Assembly: GCA_038321235.1 (NCBI GenBank)
Contig: JBBQEU010000073.1
Span: 1-16,284, forward strand
From: Sva-07 sp038321235
Lineage (GTDB): Bacteria > Actinomycetota > Acidimicrobiia > Acidimicrobiales > Ilumatobacteraceae
Length of the DNA: 16,284 nucleotides
Reading direction: 5' to 3'
The notes under the pieces were generated by a model. The model did no database searches, had not been told where the DNA came from, and saw only the letters and a program-made list of their open reading frames with translations. Position numbers and translations under genes: made by a program. Positions 1-7,456 of this stretch are shown one piece after another (position 1 is the stretch's first letter; the number at the start of each line of letters is the position of its first letter).

Positions 1-1215
1 TGACGGGAACGAACCGATCGTCGAGGTCGGGGTTTCCTCCGTGGAGGGCGACGGTGCTCGCTGCGCGAGCACCTGGGCCATCGCTTCGAACGCCGGCTTC
101 GCCGCATCATTCGCATCGAACCAGAGCGCGCCACCGAATGCGCCCCCGGTTTCCCGGGGGATCGGCGAGAAGCGATCGCTGATTCCCCATGTCACGAGCG
201 TGTCGCAGTTCTGCGCGTCGGCGCAAGCTGCCAACGCGTCGGCGTAGACCGTGGCCTGGAATTCGAGACTCTCGTCGCTTTCGATCTCGGTAACCGGCAG
301 CGGTACGTCGAGCTCGGTGATCGCCCACACCAAGCCAAGGTCGCCAACCCACGAACTCAGCTGCTCGAAGTCGGCGGGATCGGGTGAGAAGAGGTGCGAC
401 CGGAAGCCGACACCGTCGATGGGCGCACCGGCGTCGACCAGCGAAGCGATCCGACTGCGGATGCCGACGCACTTGGGCACCGCATCGCACGTAGTGCGCT
501 CGGCATTGGCGCCCGGCACGATCGCCATCCCAGTCGCGACGGCATCCTGCGTCACCGCCAGATCGTCGTAGAAGTCGTCGTAGAACAGCTGTGCGTCCTG
601 ATCGGCGGTGCGGGCGGCCTCGAAGGCGATCTGCATGTAGTCGTCGCCGATCACCTGCTCCCAGACCGTCGGGCGGTGTGTGCCGTCGGGCAAGAAGGCG
701 TCGCCGACGACGTCCCATTGGGTGACCACACCCGGGTTCCGTTCGCGGAAATGCCCGACAACGACGGTCACATGGTCGCGAAGTACCTGGCTGAGGGTCT
801 CGGCGGTCCAACTCGTGCTGCCGACCCAGTCTGGAACCGTCGCACCGATCAGCTCGTGGCCGCGCACGGTCATGTCGTTCTCGACCGCGAAGTCCACGAT
901 GGCGTCAGCGCGGCTGAAGTCGAAGACCCCGGGCTCTGGCTGCACGATTGTCATCGAGAGGTCACCGCGCGTCGACAGCAGGTTCACGTGTTCGGCCAGC
1001 AGCGAGCGATGTGCCGCGTCGCTCAACCCGTCGGCATCGATGGCAGCGCCGAGTGCGATCCCTGCGGCATCAGCCAGTGGCCGGAGTGAGACGGGCTGGG
1101 CGATGCTGACGGTCGGGGGAAACGTTCCGACGGCTCCGGTCAGTGCGATCACCAGCGCGGCGGTGCGTCGTTGTGGCGTCGAGAACGAGAACAGGGGAGC
1201 AGAACGTGGCCACAT
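1..1215 (-). CDS. Secreted GH10-like glycoside hydrolase (xylanase family), 3' end outside window
   Basis: Reading the minus strand from the ATG at 1215 gives 405 residues with no stop before the window edge. Residues 16-39 look like a signal peptide: Arg-Arg, a hydrophobic stretch, then a possible cut after SIA. The rest follows the GH10 (endo-xylanase) fold: RGHELIGA (118-125), WDVVGDA (167-173), QLFYDDF, GVGFRSHLF, ITELDVP with the expected nucleophile E301, and TWGISDRF. It ends in a Ser/Thr/Pro-rich stretch that suggests a linker to a further domain or an anchor. Oddities: the usual acid/base motif WDVVNE is WDVVGD, so Asp172 replaces Glu, and the usual GHTLVWH is GHELIGA, losing the Trp and His that line the sugar site. 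Known GH10 enzymes cut beta-1,4-xylan outside the cell; here the substrate, and even activity, are uncertain. Fold assignment is fairly firm, function is not. Confidence 0.8.
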   Translation of the reverse strand, partial: MWPRSAPLFSFSTPQRRTAALVIALTGAVGTFPPTVSIAQPVSLRPLADAAGIALGAAIDADGLSDAAHRSLLAEHVNLLSTRGDLSMTIVQPEPGVFDFSRADAIVDFAVENDMTVRGHELIGATVPDWVGSTSWTAETLSQVLRDHVTVVVGHFRERNPGVVTQWDVVGDAFLPDGTHRPTVWEQVIGDDYMQIAFEAARTADQDAQLFYDDFYDDLAVTQDAVATGMAIVPGANAERTTCDAVPKCVGIRSRIASLVDAGAPIDGVGFRSHLFSPDPADFEQLSSWVGDLGLVWAITELDVPLPVTEIESDESLEFQATVYADALAACADAQNCDTLVTWGISDRFSPIPRETGGAFGGALWFDANDAAKPAFEAMAQVLAQRAPSPSTEETPTSTIGSFPS

Positions 1216-1227
1216 GGGAACGTCACG

Positions 1228-1233
1228 ACGGTA
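1228..1233 (-). promoter_or_regulatory. Candidate -10 hexamer (TACCGT) for the GH10-like gene
   Basis: TACCGT on the minus strand ends 12 bases before the ATG at 1215, which would give a leader of about 5 bases and no ribosome binding site. The same hexamer stands before several other starts in this window. No convincing -35 box was identified. Confidence 0.35.
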
Positions 1234-1302
1234 GTTGGCTCGCTCGACGGGCCTGAGGCAGGGCGTTGCGAAATCTGCTGCCACCCGACACGCAGTGCCC
1301 GG

Positions 1303-1308
1303 TAGCCT
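1303..1308 (+). promoter_or_regulatory. Candidate -10 hexamer (TAGCCT) for phoH
   Basis: TAGCCT lies 22 bases before the ATG at 1331, in the 115-base gap between the divergent GH10-like gene and phoH. Transcription would start near 1315 and leave a leader of roughly 16 bases. AGGA at 1314-1317 is too far from the start, and too close to the transcript end, to be a good ribosome binding site. Confidence 0.3.
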
Positions 1309-1330
1309 CGCACCAGGATCCACGCACCGT

Positions 1331-2305
1331 ATGGCAACGAGCACTCCCTCCACGACTGTCGTCGTCCCCGGCACCCATGTGATGACCGCTCTGGTCGGGC
1401 CCCGGGATCACAACCTCCGCCAGATCGAGCAGCGCTTCCCGTCGGCACGCATCAGTGTCCGGGGAAACGAAGTTCGCATCTCGGGTGAGGATGCGGCCGA
1501 CGTCGTCACCGTGTCGAACCTGTTCGAGGAACTCTCGACGCTGTTGCAGGCCGGGCAGCAGCTCGACGACGTCACGCTCGAGCGGGTGATGACGATGGTC
1601 GGTGCCAGCGAACGACCGAGTGAAATCCTCGGTCATCAGGTGCTCCGCGGTGCCAAGGGTCGTCAGGTCAAGCCGAAGACCGCTGGTCAGAAGCGCTACA
1701 TCGACACGATCGCCGAGAACGTGATCACCTTCGGTCTCGGGCCTGCCGGTACCGGCAAGTCGTGGCTCGCGGTGGCCATGGCGGTGCGGGCGCTGCAGGC
1801 CAAGGAGGTCCAACGCATCATCCTGACGCGGCCTGCGGTCGAGGCCGGCGAGCGTCTCGGCTTCCTGCCCGGTGACCTGATGGCCAAGATCGACCCGTAC
1901 CTGCGCCCGCTCTACGACGCGTTGTACGACATGCTCGACCCCGACGCGGTGCAACGTCTGCTCGAACGCCAGGTGGTCGAGGTCGCGCCGCTCGCGTTCA
2001 TGCGCGGACGAACGCTGAACGACAGCTTCATCATTCTCGACGAAGCCCAGAACGCCACGCCCGAGCAGATGAAGATGTTCCTCACCCGCATCGGTTTCGG
2101 CTCGCGAGTCGTCGTCACCGGCGATACCACACAGGTCGACGTTCCCACCGGCAAGAGCGGCCTCGTCGGTCTGGAGAAGACGCTGATCGGTATCGACGGG
2201 CTCGCCTTCGTTCACCTCTCGGGTGCTGACGTCGTTCGACACAGGATCGTCGCTGACATCGTCGCTGCCTATGAGCAACACGATGCTCGGCTCGCCGGCA
2301 GTTGA
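1331..2305 (+). CDS. phoH: PhoH family ATPase (PhoH/YbeZ type)
   Basis: A 324-residue cytoplasmic P-loop ATPase. Residues 137-144 are the Walker A motif GPAGTGKS and residues 233-241 the Walker B motif FIILDEAQN, followed by VVVTGDTTQVD. About 130 residues precede the ATPase core, including a small KH-like N-terminal segment usual for this family. PhoH/YbeZ proteins are tied to RNA metabolism and typically sit beside ybeY, as here: ybeY follows after 25 bases, so the two are probably co-transcribed. The ATG at 1331 was chosen over a TTG at 1235 because the extra 32 residues look non-coding in composition and family members begin near this point. The exact biochemical role of the family is not settled. 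Confidence 0.93.
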   Translation: MATSTPSTTVVVPGTHVMTALVGPRDHNLRQIEQRFPSARISVRGNEVRISGEDAADVVTVSNLFEELSTLLQAGQQLDDVTLERVMTMVGASERPSEILGHQVLRGAKGRQVKPKTAGQKRYIDTIAENVITFGLGPAGTGKSWLAVAMAVRALQAKEVQRIILTRPAVEAGERLGFLPGDLMAKIDPYLRPLYDALYDMLDPDAVQRLLERQVVEVAPLAFMRGRTLNDSFIILDEAQNATPEQMKMFLTRIGFGSRVVVTGDTTQVDVPTGKSGLVGLEKTLIGIDGLAFVHLSGADVVRHRIVADIVAAYEQHDARLAGS

Positions 2306-2330
2306 GCGACCGACGGATGTGGCGTGATCG

Positions 2331-2828
2331 ATGACGATGACACCTCCGACCGTGGTCGTCGCCGACGAACGTGGCGAGGACGACTCACCGCACGTGGCAG
2401 TCGATCTGGATCGGTGGCATCGGCTGGCACTCGACGTGCTGGTCGACGCGGAGGCGACCGGCGAACTCACGCTCACCTTCGTCGATCGTGACGACATCGC
2501 CGAGCTGAACGCCGAGCACATGGGCAAGCAAGGCCCCACCGACGTGTTGTCGTTCCCGATGGACGACGAATCATTCGACGGTGTGCCGACGCTCCTCGGC
2601 GACGTGGTCATCAGTCCGGCGGTCGCTGCCGTGCAGTTCGCCGACCATGCTGGAACGATCGACGACGAGCTGGCACTGCTGGTGGTGCACGGCATCTTGC
2701 ACGTGCTCGGCCACGATCACGCAGAGAGCGACGAGACAGCCGTCATGCGCACTCGCGAACTCGACCTCCTCGACCGCTTCCACTGGCGCGGCCCGGCGCC
2801 GGCCGGCTTCCGGCAGACCCACGAGTGA
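2331..2828 (+). CDS. ybeY: Endoribonuclease YbeY (rRNA maturation factor)
   Basis: A 165-residue protein ending with the zinc site HGILHVLGHDH; ligands by family comparison are H120, H124 and H130. The TDVLSFP motif typical of YbeY sits upstream of it. YbeY is a single-strand endoribonuclease needed for 16S rRNA 3' end maturation and ribosome quality control in the cytoplasm. It follows phoH by 25 bases, the usual order. Starts at ATG 2331 and ATG 2337 are both possible, and neither has a clear ribosome binding site. The short acidic N-terminus (residues 1-20) is weakly conserved in the family. In many actinobacteria the next gene is a CorC/hemolysin-like protein and then era; that is not so here. 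Confidence 0.93.
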   Translation: MTMTPPTVVVADERGEDDSPHVAVDLDRWHRLALDVLVDAEATGELTLTFVDRDDIAELNAEHMGKQGPTDVLSFPMDDESFDGVPTLLGDVVISPAVAAVQFADHAGTIDDELALLVVHGILHVLGHDHAESDETAVMRTRELDLLDRFHWRGPAPAGFRQTHE

Positions 2829-2868
2829 GACGCCCGGCGGTGTCCTGCCGCGCGGACAGGTTGCGGCC

Positions 2869-3942
2869 ATGACCTGGCCCGCTGGTCCACCCCCGATGCC
2901 GCCATCAGGCTGGTACGACGACCCCGATCGATCGTGGACCTGGCGGTACTGGGACGGGGCGCGCTGGACCGACCATCGGGCTCCGATGTGGGTGTCGCCG
3001 GTACGTGATCAACGGTCGTTCTCGGCCTGGTTCGAACGCTCCGTCGACGCGGTCGAGCTTGCTGTTCGCCGCGTCGGGCTGCTGCTCGTGGTGATGTGGT
3101 TGCTGCTCGGTGCGCTCGGGTGGGGGCTCATCGTCGCAACATTCGACAGCGATCGCGGCCGCGAACTCCGTCGACTGCTCGACATCGACCAGACCATCTT
3201 CGGTCCAAGCCGTTCGTCAGCGAAGGAGGATCTGACCTCTGCCGAGGCCGAACGCGCCTGGGAATTGCTGCGGGGATTGTTCTGGTCGGCGCTGCCGTGG
3301 TTGGTGGTGCTCGTTCTCGCGTTCGTCATCGCTGCGGCGTGGTCGGTTGCTCTGATCGCCAGGGCCGTGCACCACCATGTCGTCGGTCCGGCCGACCCGG
3401 TCGAGGACACGAGGGACGAATTGGCGAATATCGCAGGTGACGCCCTTCGCCGGGTCCCTGCGGTGCTCGCATCCGGACTCGTGGTGCTCCTCCTGTTCGC
3501 AGGCGCCTGGCTGCTTGCCGCGTGGCCCGTGGTGGTGGTCGCGGCTGCCGATGGAGGTGCAGCGGCGATCGTGCTGACCGTGGTGTTCGTCCTGCTGCTG
3601 GTGGCGGTGGTGACGGCGTGGCTGTGGGGCCGATTGATGCTCGCGTCGGTGTTGGCCGCCGTAGGAGGACACGGACTCGGGGTGCGTCGAGGCTGGGACC
3701 TCACCCATGGCCGGTTCTGGTTCGTCTTTCTTCGCTTGCTCGTTGCCGGGTTGATCGCCAGCGTCGCCAGTGGTGTCGCTAACGTCGTCAACACCTTCGG
3801 CCAGATCTTCGACTTCGCCGTCTACCTGGCGATCGTTTTCCTGCTCCAGGCCGTGGCGATCGCCGTGTCGATGACCATCACGGTGTGCGCCCACCTCGTC
3901 ACCGTCGACCAGATCGACGACGCTCACCAAGTCGGGCACTGA
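2869..3942 (+). CDS. DUF2510-containing multi-pass membrane protein
   Basis: A 357-residue protein. Residues 14-37 form a DUF2510 domain, a short Trp-rich motif (GWYDDP, then YWDGARWT) found mainly at the N-termini of actinobacterial membrane proteins. The remainder has about six hydrophobic segments: near 70-90, 142-163, two in the middle of the second half, and two close to the C-terminus. A charged loop lies between the first two. I recognise no catalytic motif, so the function is unknown. A longer open frame reaches upstream to 2581 but overlaps ybeY and has shadow composition, so the ATG at 2869 is used. It sits 40 bases after ybeY in the same direction and may share its transcript. Its stop codon lies inside a 19-base tandem repeat. 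Confidence 0.82.
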   Translation: MTWPAGPPPMPPSGWYDDPDRSWTWRYWDGARWTDHRAPMWVSPVRDQRSFSAWFERSVDAVELAVRRVGLLLVVMWLLLGALGWGLIVATFDSDRGRELRRLLDIDQTIFGPSRSSAKEDLTSAEAERAWELLRGLFWSALPWLVVLVLAFVIAAAWSVALIARAVHHHVVGPADPVEDTRDELANIAGDALRRVPAVLASGLVVLLLFAGAWLLAAWPVVVVAAADGGAAAIVLTVVFVLLLVAVVTAWLWGRLMLASVLAAVGGHGLGVRRGWDLTHGRFWFVFLRLLVAGLIASVASGVANVVNTFGQIFDFAVYLAIVFLLQAVAIAVSMTITVCAHLVTVDQIDDAHQVGH

Positions 3943-3966
3943 CGACCGAGTCGGGCACTGACTACC
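3931..3966 (+). repeat. Tandem repeat, two 17-base copies at a 19-base period
   Basis: Two copies (3931-3947 and 3950-3966) differ at one base. The first copy carries the TGA stop of the DUF2510 gene. The second carries another in-frame-looking ending and contributes most of the TACCGT hexamer before the VOC gene. It looks like a short local duplication. Confidence 0.75.
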
Positions 3967-3968
3967 GT
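3963..3968 (+). promoter_or_regulatory. Candidate -10 hexamer (TACCGT) for the VOC gene
   Basis: TACCGT ends 7 bases before the GTG at 3976, the spacing expected for a leaderless transcript. It overlaps the alternative GTG at 3967, which argues against that upstream start. Confidence 0.4.
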
Positions 3969-3975
3969 GTCGGCC

Positions 3976-4488
3976 GTGGGGCAGACACCGAAGTTCCGTC
4001 TGGGTCGACTCGATCACGTGCACATACGGGTACCCGACCGAGCGATCGCTGCGGCATGGTACGCGGACAATCTGGGCTTCGAGCCAGTCGACGAATACGA
4101 GTTCTGGGCGAATGGCGTCGACGGCGGTCCGTTGCAGATCTCGGCCGACGGCGGAGTGACCTCGCTTGCGCTGTTCCAGGCGAGCGGCGCAGAACCCATC
4201 GTGCCGCAGCGTGTCGCCTTCAGCGTCGACGCCGAGCCATTCGTGGCGTTCGCACGCTCGTTGCCCAGTGAGATCTGCGGCCACGACGGCGAGGCGTTGC
4301 GGCCCGATGACGTGCGCGACTTCGACCTGTGCTGGGCGTTCGATCTCGCGGACCCTTGGGGCCACCAGTACGAACTCAACTGCTACGACTACCAGACCGT
4401 CGAGAGCGAACTGATCGAGGTCGATGGCATCGTTCCGGTGCGCTACTGGCCCGCCGACCTCCATCGCGAGCACCTCGGCCGGGGCTGA
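3976..4488 (+). CDS. VOC (glyoxalase/bleomycin resistance/dioxygenase fold) protein
   Basis: A 170-residue protein with the paired beta-alpha-beta-beta-beta modules of the vicinal oxygen chelate superfamily. The first module opens with RLDHVHIRVPD (metal-ligand candidate H14) and WYADNLGF. The second closes with DPWGHQYELNCYD, where the Glu of YEL is the usual second ligand. The position before VAFSV, where many members have His, appears to be Gln-Arg, so metal binding may be altered. Members range from glyoxalases to ring-cleaving dioxygenases and antibiotic-binding proteins, and the substrate cannot be told here. The GTG at 3976 is preferred over the in-frame GTG at 3967 because a -10-like hexamer overlaps the latter. 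The neighbours give no pathway clue. Confidence 0.78.
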   Translation: MGQTPKFRLGRLDHVHIRVPDRAIAAAWYADNLGFEPVDEYEFWANGVDGGPLQISADGGVTSLALFQASGAEPIVPQRVAFSVDAEPFVAFARSLPSEICGHDGEALRPDDVRDFDLCWAFDLADPWGHQYELNCYDYQTVESELIEVDGIVPVRYWPADLHREHLGRG

Positions 4489-4551
4489 GTGCTGGTTGCC
4501 CACGTGATGGGCGGTCGGGTGACCGGTTCGTTCGGTGGCGACGAGTCCACG

Positions 4552-4557
4552 TAGCTT
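4552..4557 (+). promoter_or_regulatory. Candidate -10 hexamer (TAGCTT) for the SDR gene
   Basis: TAGCTT ends 8 bases before the ATG at 4566 with no ribosome binding site between. This fits a leaderless start and agrees with the pattern at other genes in the window. Confidence 0.4.
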
Positions 4558-4565
4558 CGGCGCCC

Positions 4566-5315
4566 ATGGAGATCACACTGGATGGCAAGGTCGCACTGGT
4601 CACCGGCGCCTCGAAGGGCATCGGCAAGGCGATCGCATCGTCGCTCGCCGCCTCGGGCGCCAAGGTCATGATCAACAGTCGCAAGCAGGACCAGCTCGAA
4701 GCGGCGCGGGCGGAAATGTCCGGCGATGTGGAGATCTTCGCTGCGAACGCAGGCGATGCCGACGCGGGCGAACGTGCGGTCAGCGCCACGATCGAACGTT
4801 TCGGTGGGCTCGACATCCTCGTCAACAACGCCGCCACCAATCCGTACTACGGCCGCACGCTCGACGTCGACAAGGGACGCTACGACAAGACGTTCCAGGT
4901 CAACCTGGAAGCGCCGTTGCTGTGGTGCAAGGCGGCGTGGGAGCAGTCGTTCAAGGAACGGCCGGGCACCATCATCAACATCGCGTCGGTCGGCGGACTG
5001 CGCGCCGACGGCGGCGGGCTCGGCATCTACAACCTCACCAAGGCTGCACTCATCCACATGACCCGCCAGCTCGCCTCCGAACTCGGCCCGACCCGGGTGG
5101 TCGGCATCGCCCCTGGCCTCGTCGTGACCGATTTTGCCCAGGTGCTGGTCGACAACTTCGGCGAGCAATTGGCGGCCCGCATGCCGCTCCAGCGCCTCGG
5201 CGACCCGCAGGACATCGCCAACCTCGCGACGTTCCTCGCCAGCGATCTTGCGAGCTGGATCACCGGCGAGACCTACGTGATCGACGGCGGCGCCGGTGTC
5301 GCCGCCGCTGGCTGA
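4566..5315 (+). CDS. SDR family NAD(P)-dependent oxidoreductase
   Basis: A 249-residue classical short-chain dehydrogenase/reductase of normal length. The cofactor-binding motif TGASKGIG is at residues 13-20, LVNNAA follows the central strand, and the catalytic residues are S141, Y155 and K159 (YNLTK). The C-terminus has the family's usual GxxYVIDGG. After the cofactor motif comes NSRK, with no acidic residue at the end of the second strand; that favours NADP(H), though weakly. Substrate is unknown: close relatives are annotated as 3-oxoacyl-ACP reductase-like enzymes or alcohol dehydrogenases of secondary metabolism. The ATG at 4566 is the first residue of the fold. The gene stands alone between the VOC gene (77 bases upstream) and a hairpin separating it from convergent menE. 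Confidence 0.9.
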   Translation: MEITLDGKVALVTGASKGIGKAIASSLAASGAKVMINSRKQDQLEAARAEMSGDVEIFAANAGDADAGERAVSATIERFGGLDILVNNAATNPYYGRTLDVDKGRYDKTFQVNLEAPLLWCKAAWEQSFKERPGTIINIASVGGLRADGGGLGIYNLTKAALIHMTRQLASELGPTRVVGIAPGLVVTDFAQVLVDNFGEQLAARMPLQRLGDPQDIANLATFLASDLASWITGETYVIDGGAGVAAAG

Positions 5316-5334
5316 CGCGTCAGCCCAGCCCGCT

Positions 5335-5392
5335 CCAAATCCGAAATCCGGCAGGAAACGTTCGCTGAACGGGCGTTTCCTGCCAGATTTGG
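5335..5392. terminator. Strong hairpin between convergent SDR and menE, probable bidirectional terminator
   Basis: Arms at 5344-5360 and 5374-5390 pair at 16 of 17 positions around a 13-base loop, which itself contains a small palindrome (CGTTC gct GAACG, 5359-5371). The outer CCAAATC (5335-5341) could also pair with GATTTGG (5386-5392); a 7-base tandem duplication of AAATCCG in the left arm makes the two pairings alternatives. There is no U-tract after the stem on the plus strand. Position between two convergent stops supports a terminator role, but a dispersed repeat element is also possible. Confidence 0.6.
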
Positions 5393-5415
5393 GGGCTTGT
5401 GGCGAGAATGTGGGG

Positions 5416-6462
5416 TCAGCGGTGGCGGCGGAGTTTGCCGAGCGACGTGCGGGGGAGAGACGCGACGACGGTGAGACGCTTGGGTGCCGTGAAGGCGGGG
5501 TGGCGCTGCTTGATGTGGGCGCGGATCGACTCGAGCGTGGGAGGATCGCCGACAGGCACGACGAGTGCCTCGACGAGTTGGCCCCACTCGGGATCGTCCA
5601 CGCCGCGGACCATCACGTCGCCCACACCGGGATGATCGGCGAGGGCCGCCTCGACGGCTTCTGGCCAGACGTTCTCGCCGCCGGTGATGATCAGGTCGCC
5701 GCGCCGGCCGGCGGCATGCAGGCGACCGTCGGGCAGCCACTCGCCGAGATCGCCGGTGTTGAACCAGCCGTCCGCGTCGATGGGGGACGTGCCGTCGCGG
5801 TAGCAGCGCAGCAGCATCGGTGCCCGGAGCCGGATCTCGCCGTCGGGGGCGATGTCGACCTCGACACCGTCGAGTGGTACACCGTCGTAGACGACACCGC
5901 TGCCGGTCTCGGTCATCCCGTAGGTGGTCACGCAGTTGGAGGGGCGGTCGTCGGGCGGCCGGCTCCCGCCGAGCACGATCGCGCGGAATCGGGCGGGGTC
6001 GATCCGGTTGAGTGTGGTTGCCACCAGCGACACGAGCGTGGCGTCCGACCGTTCGACAGCCGTTGCGTCGAAGCCCGGGAACACGGTGAGTTTCGTCCCG
6101 AGCTCCAGTGCTCTGGTCACGACCGACAGCCCTCCCACGTGCGAGAGCGGCAGACAGGCCAACCAGTGGTCGTCGGCGCGTACGCCGAGCCGCTCACTGG
6201 TCGCAACCGCCGATGCCGCAACGGACTCGTGGGTGAGGACGACGCCTTTCGGCGCTCCTGTCGACCCGCTGGTGGCCACGACGAGCGCATCGCCGGGTTC
6301 GACCTCGTCGCCCACGCGCATGGCGACGCACAGATCGCGTCGAGCGGCGGGAGGAAGACGTTGGTCGACGGGGAAGGCAGCGTCACCGGCGTGCCAGATT
6401 CGTTGCAGTTCGTCGACGAACTCTGGCCCTCCTGGGCGATCGAGCGCAACGAGACGGCTCAC
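5416..6462 (-). CDS. menE: o-Succinylbenzoate-CoA ligase (MenE)
   Basis: A 348-residue member of the ANL adenylating superfamily. It shows the P-loop TSGSTGAPKG (64-73), TYGMTETGSG, GWFNTGDLGEW, the hinge region GRRGDLIITGGENVWP, and the C-terminal catalytic Lys343 in SLGKLRR. It is much shorter at the N-terminus than acyl-CoA synthetases, as expected for actinobacterial MenE proteins. It activates o-succinylbenzoate with ATP and CoA ahead of ring closure by MenB. The start is a GTG at 6462; no ATG exists nearby in frame, and I see neither a ribosome binding site nor a well-placed -10. It diverges from menA across 55 bases, and its place in the men cluster backs the substrate assignment. It ends close to a hairpin shared with the SDR gene. 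Confidence 0.9.
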   Translation of the reverse strand: MSRLVALDRPGGPEFVDELQRIWHAGDAAFPVDQRLPPAARRDLCVAMRVGDEVEPGDALVVATSGSTGAPKGVVLTHESVAASAVATSERLGVRADDHWLACLPLSHVGGLSVVTRALELGTKLTVFPGFDATAVERSDATLVSLVATTLNRIDPARFRAIVLGGSRPPDDRPSNCVTTYGMTETGSGVVYDGVPLDGVEVDIAPDGEIRLRAPMLLRCYRDGTSPIDADGWFNTGDLGEWLPDGRLHAAGRRGDLIITGGENVWPEAVEAALADHPGVGDVMVRGVDDPEWGQLVEALVVPVGDPPTLESIRAHIKQRHPAFTAPKRLTVVASLPRTSLGKLRRHR

Positions 6463-6517
6463 GTAACCAGTGCACCGAGTTGCCAGAGCTCCGTCATGGC
6501 CCCATCATGGCGCACAC

Positions 6518-7378
6518 ATGAATCGTTGGATCACCGGAGCGCGGCCCCGGACGTTGCCCGCGGCGGTGGTACCCGTCGCCGTCGGTGCTGCCGTTGCTGT
6601 CGGCGAACCGACGGACCTCGTGTGGTGGCGGGTGGCTGCAGCGCTGGGCGTCAGTCTCATGCTCCAGGTCGGCGTGAACTTCGCCAACGACTACAGCGAC
6701 GGCGTTCGCGGGACGGACGATGTCCGCGTCGGCCCGACCCGGCTGGTGGCGAGTGGACTCGCCAGTCCGTCTGCGGTGAAGCGAGCGGCACTCCTCTCGT
6801 TCGGTGTGGCGGCGGTGGCCGGACTCGCGGTCGCGTTGTCGACGTCGCTCGGCCTCCTCGTCGTCGGTGCTGCTGCGATCGCTGCAGGCTGGTTCTACAC
6901 CGGAGGACCGAAGCCGTACGGATACCTCGGCTTGGGCGAAGTGTTCGTGTTCGTGTTCTTCGGTCTCGTCGCCACAGCAGGAACCACGTTCGCCGCGATC
7001 GAATCGATCACCGCGCTGTCGCTGGTGATGGGGTGTGCCGTTGGTTCGCTGGCCTGTGCGCTGCTCGTGATCAACAACCTGCGTGACATCCCCACCGATC
7101 GCGAGGTCGGAAAGAAGACACTCGCCGTTCGTCTCGGCGACCAGCGCACCCGGTGGCTCTATGTCGGGCTGATCGGAGCGGCGTTCGTCCTGTGTGCTGT
7201 CGGAGCGTTCTGGCGAGTCCCCGTGCTGCTCGGTCTGCTGGCGTTCCCGCTGGCGATCAGGCCGGTCCGAACGGTCCTGGATGGCGGCGGCGGTGGTGCG
7301 CTCATCCCCGTGCTCGGCGAGACGGGCAAACTCCAGCTCGCCTGGGGTCTGTTGGTCACCATCGGCCTCGCCCTCTGA
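6518..7378 (+). CDS. menA: 1,4-Dihydroxy-2-naphthoate polyprenyltransferase (MenA)
   Basis: A 286-residue integral membrane prenyltransferase of the UbiA superfamily. The first Asp-rich motif is NDYSDGVRGTD (N57, D58, D61), the second is NNLRDIPTDREVGKKT (D190, D194), with YTGGPKPYGY between. About eight or nine hydrophobic helices are visible. It attaches the polyprenyl tail to 1,4-dihydroxy-2-naphthoate at the inner membrane, giving demethylmenaquinone. An open frame extends upstream to a GTG at 6470, but the ATG at 6518 begins the conserved WITGARPRTLP segment. CATCAT (6503-6508) lies 9 bases before this ATG and could be a weak -10. The TGA stop falls in the outer bases of a perfect inverted repeat shared with convergent menH. 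Confidence 0.94.
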   Translation: MNRWITGARPRTLPAAVVPVAVGAAVAVGEPTDLVWWRVAAALGVSLMLQVGVNFANDYSDGVRGTDDVRVGPTRLVASGLASPSAVKRAALLSFGVAAVAGLAVALSTSLGLLVVGAAAIAAGWFYTGGPKPYGYLGLGEVFVFVFFGLVATAGTTFAAIESITALSLVMGCAVGSLACALLVINNLRDIPTDREVGKKTLAVRLGDQRTRWLYVGLIGAAFVLCAVGAFWRVPVLLGLLAFPLAIRPVRTVLDGGGGGALIPVLGETGKLQLAWGLLVTIGLAL

Positions 7379-7456
7379 CGATTACATCAGGGGTCAGACC
7401 CGCGATGTAACCAGTCGCGATTACATCGCGGGTCTGACCCCTGATGTAATCGTCAG
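7375..7456. repeat. Perfect 36-bp inverted repeat (two nested 29-base palindromes) between menA and menH
   Basis: Left arm 7375-7410 and right arm 7421-7456 are exact reverse complements over 36 bases around a 10-base spacer (7411-7420). Each arm holds a 29-base imperfect palindrome of its own: TTACATC, two unpaired bases, GGGTC, A, GACCC, two unpaired bases, GATGTAA. The arms contain the TGA of menA (7376-7378) and the TAA of menH (7421-7423), and the right arm encodes the last ten MenH residues. This would form a very stable hairpin in either transcript, so a bidirectional terminator is likely. The nested-palindrome design also resembles a dispersed REP/BIME-type element. Confidence 0.9.

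Noticed and set aside
4329..4565. N-terminal extension of the SDR protein upstream of 4566
   Set aside because: The extra residues overlap the VOC gene and have shadow composition; the SDR fold begins at the ATG at 4566.
7375..7456. CRISPR repeat or IS end
   Set aside because: There are only two units in inverted orientation with a 10-base spacer, with no array, no transposase gene and no target-site duplication.
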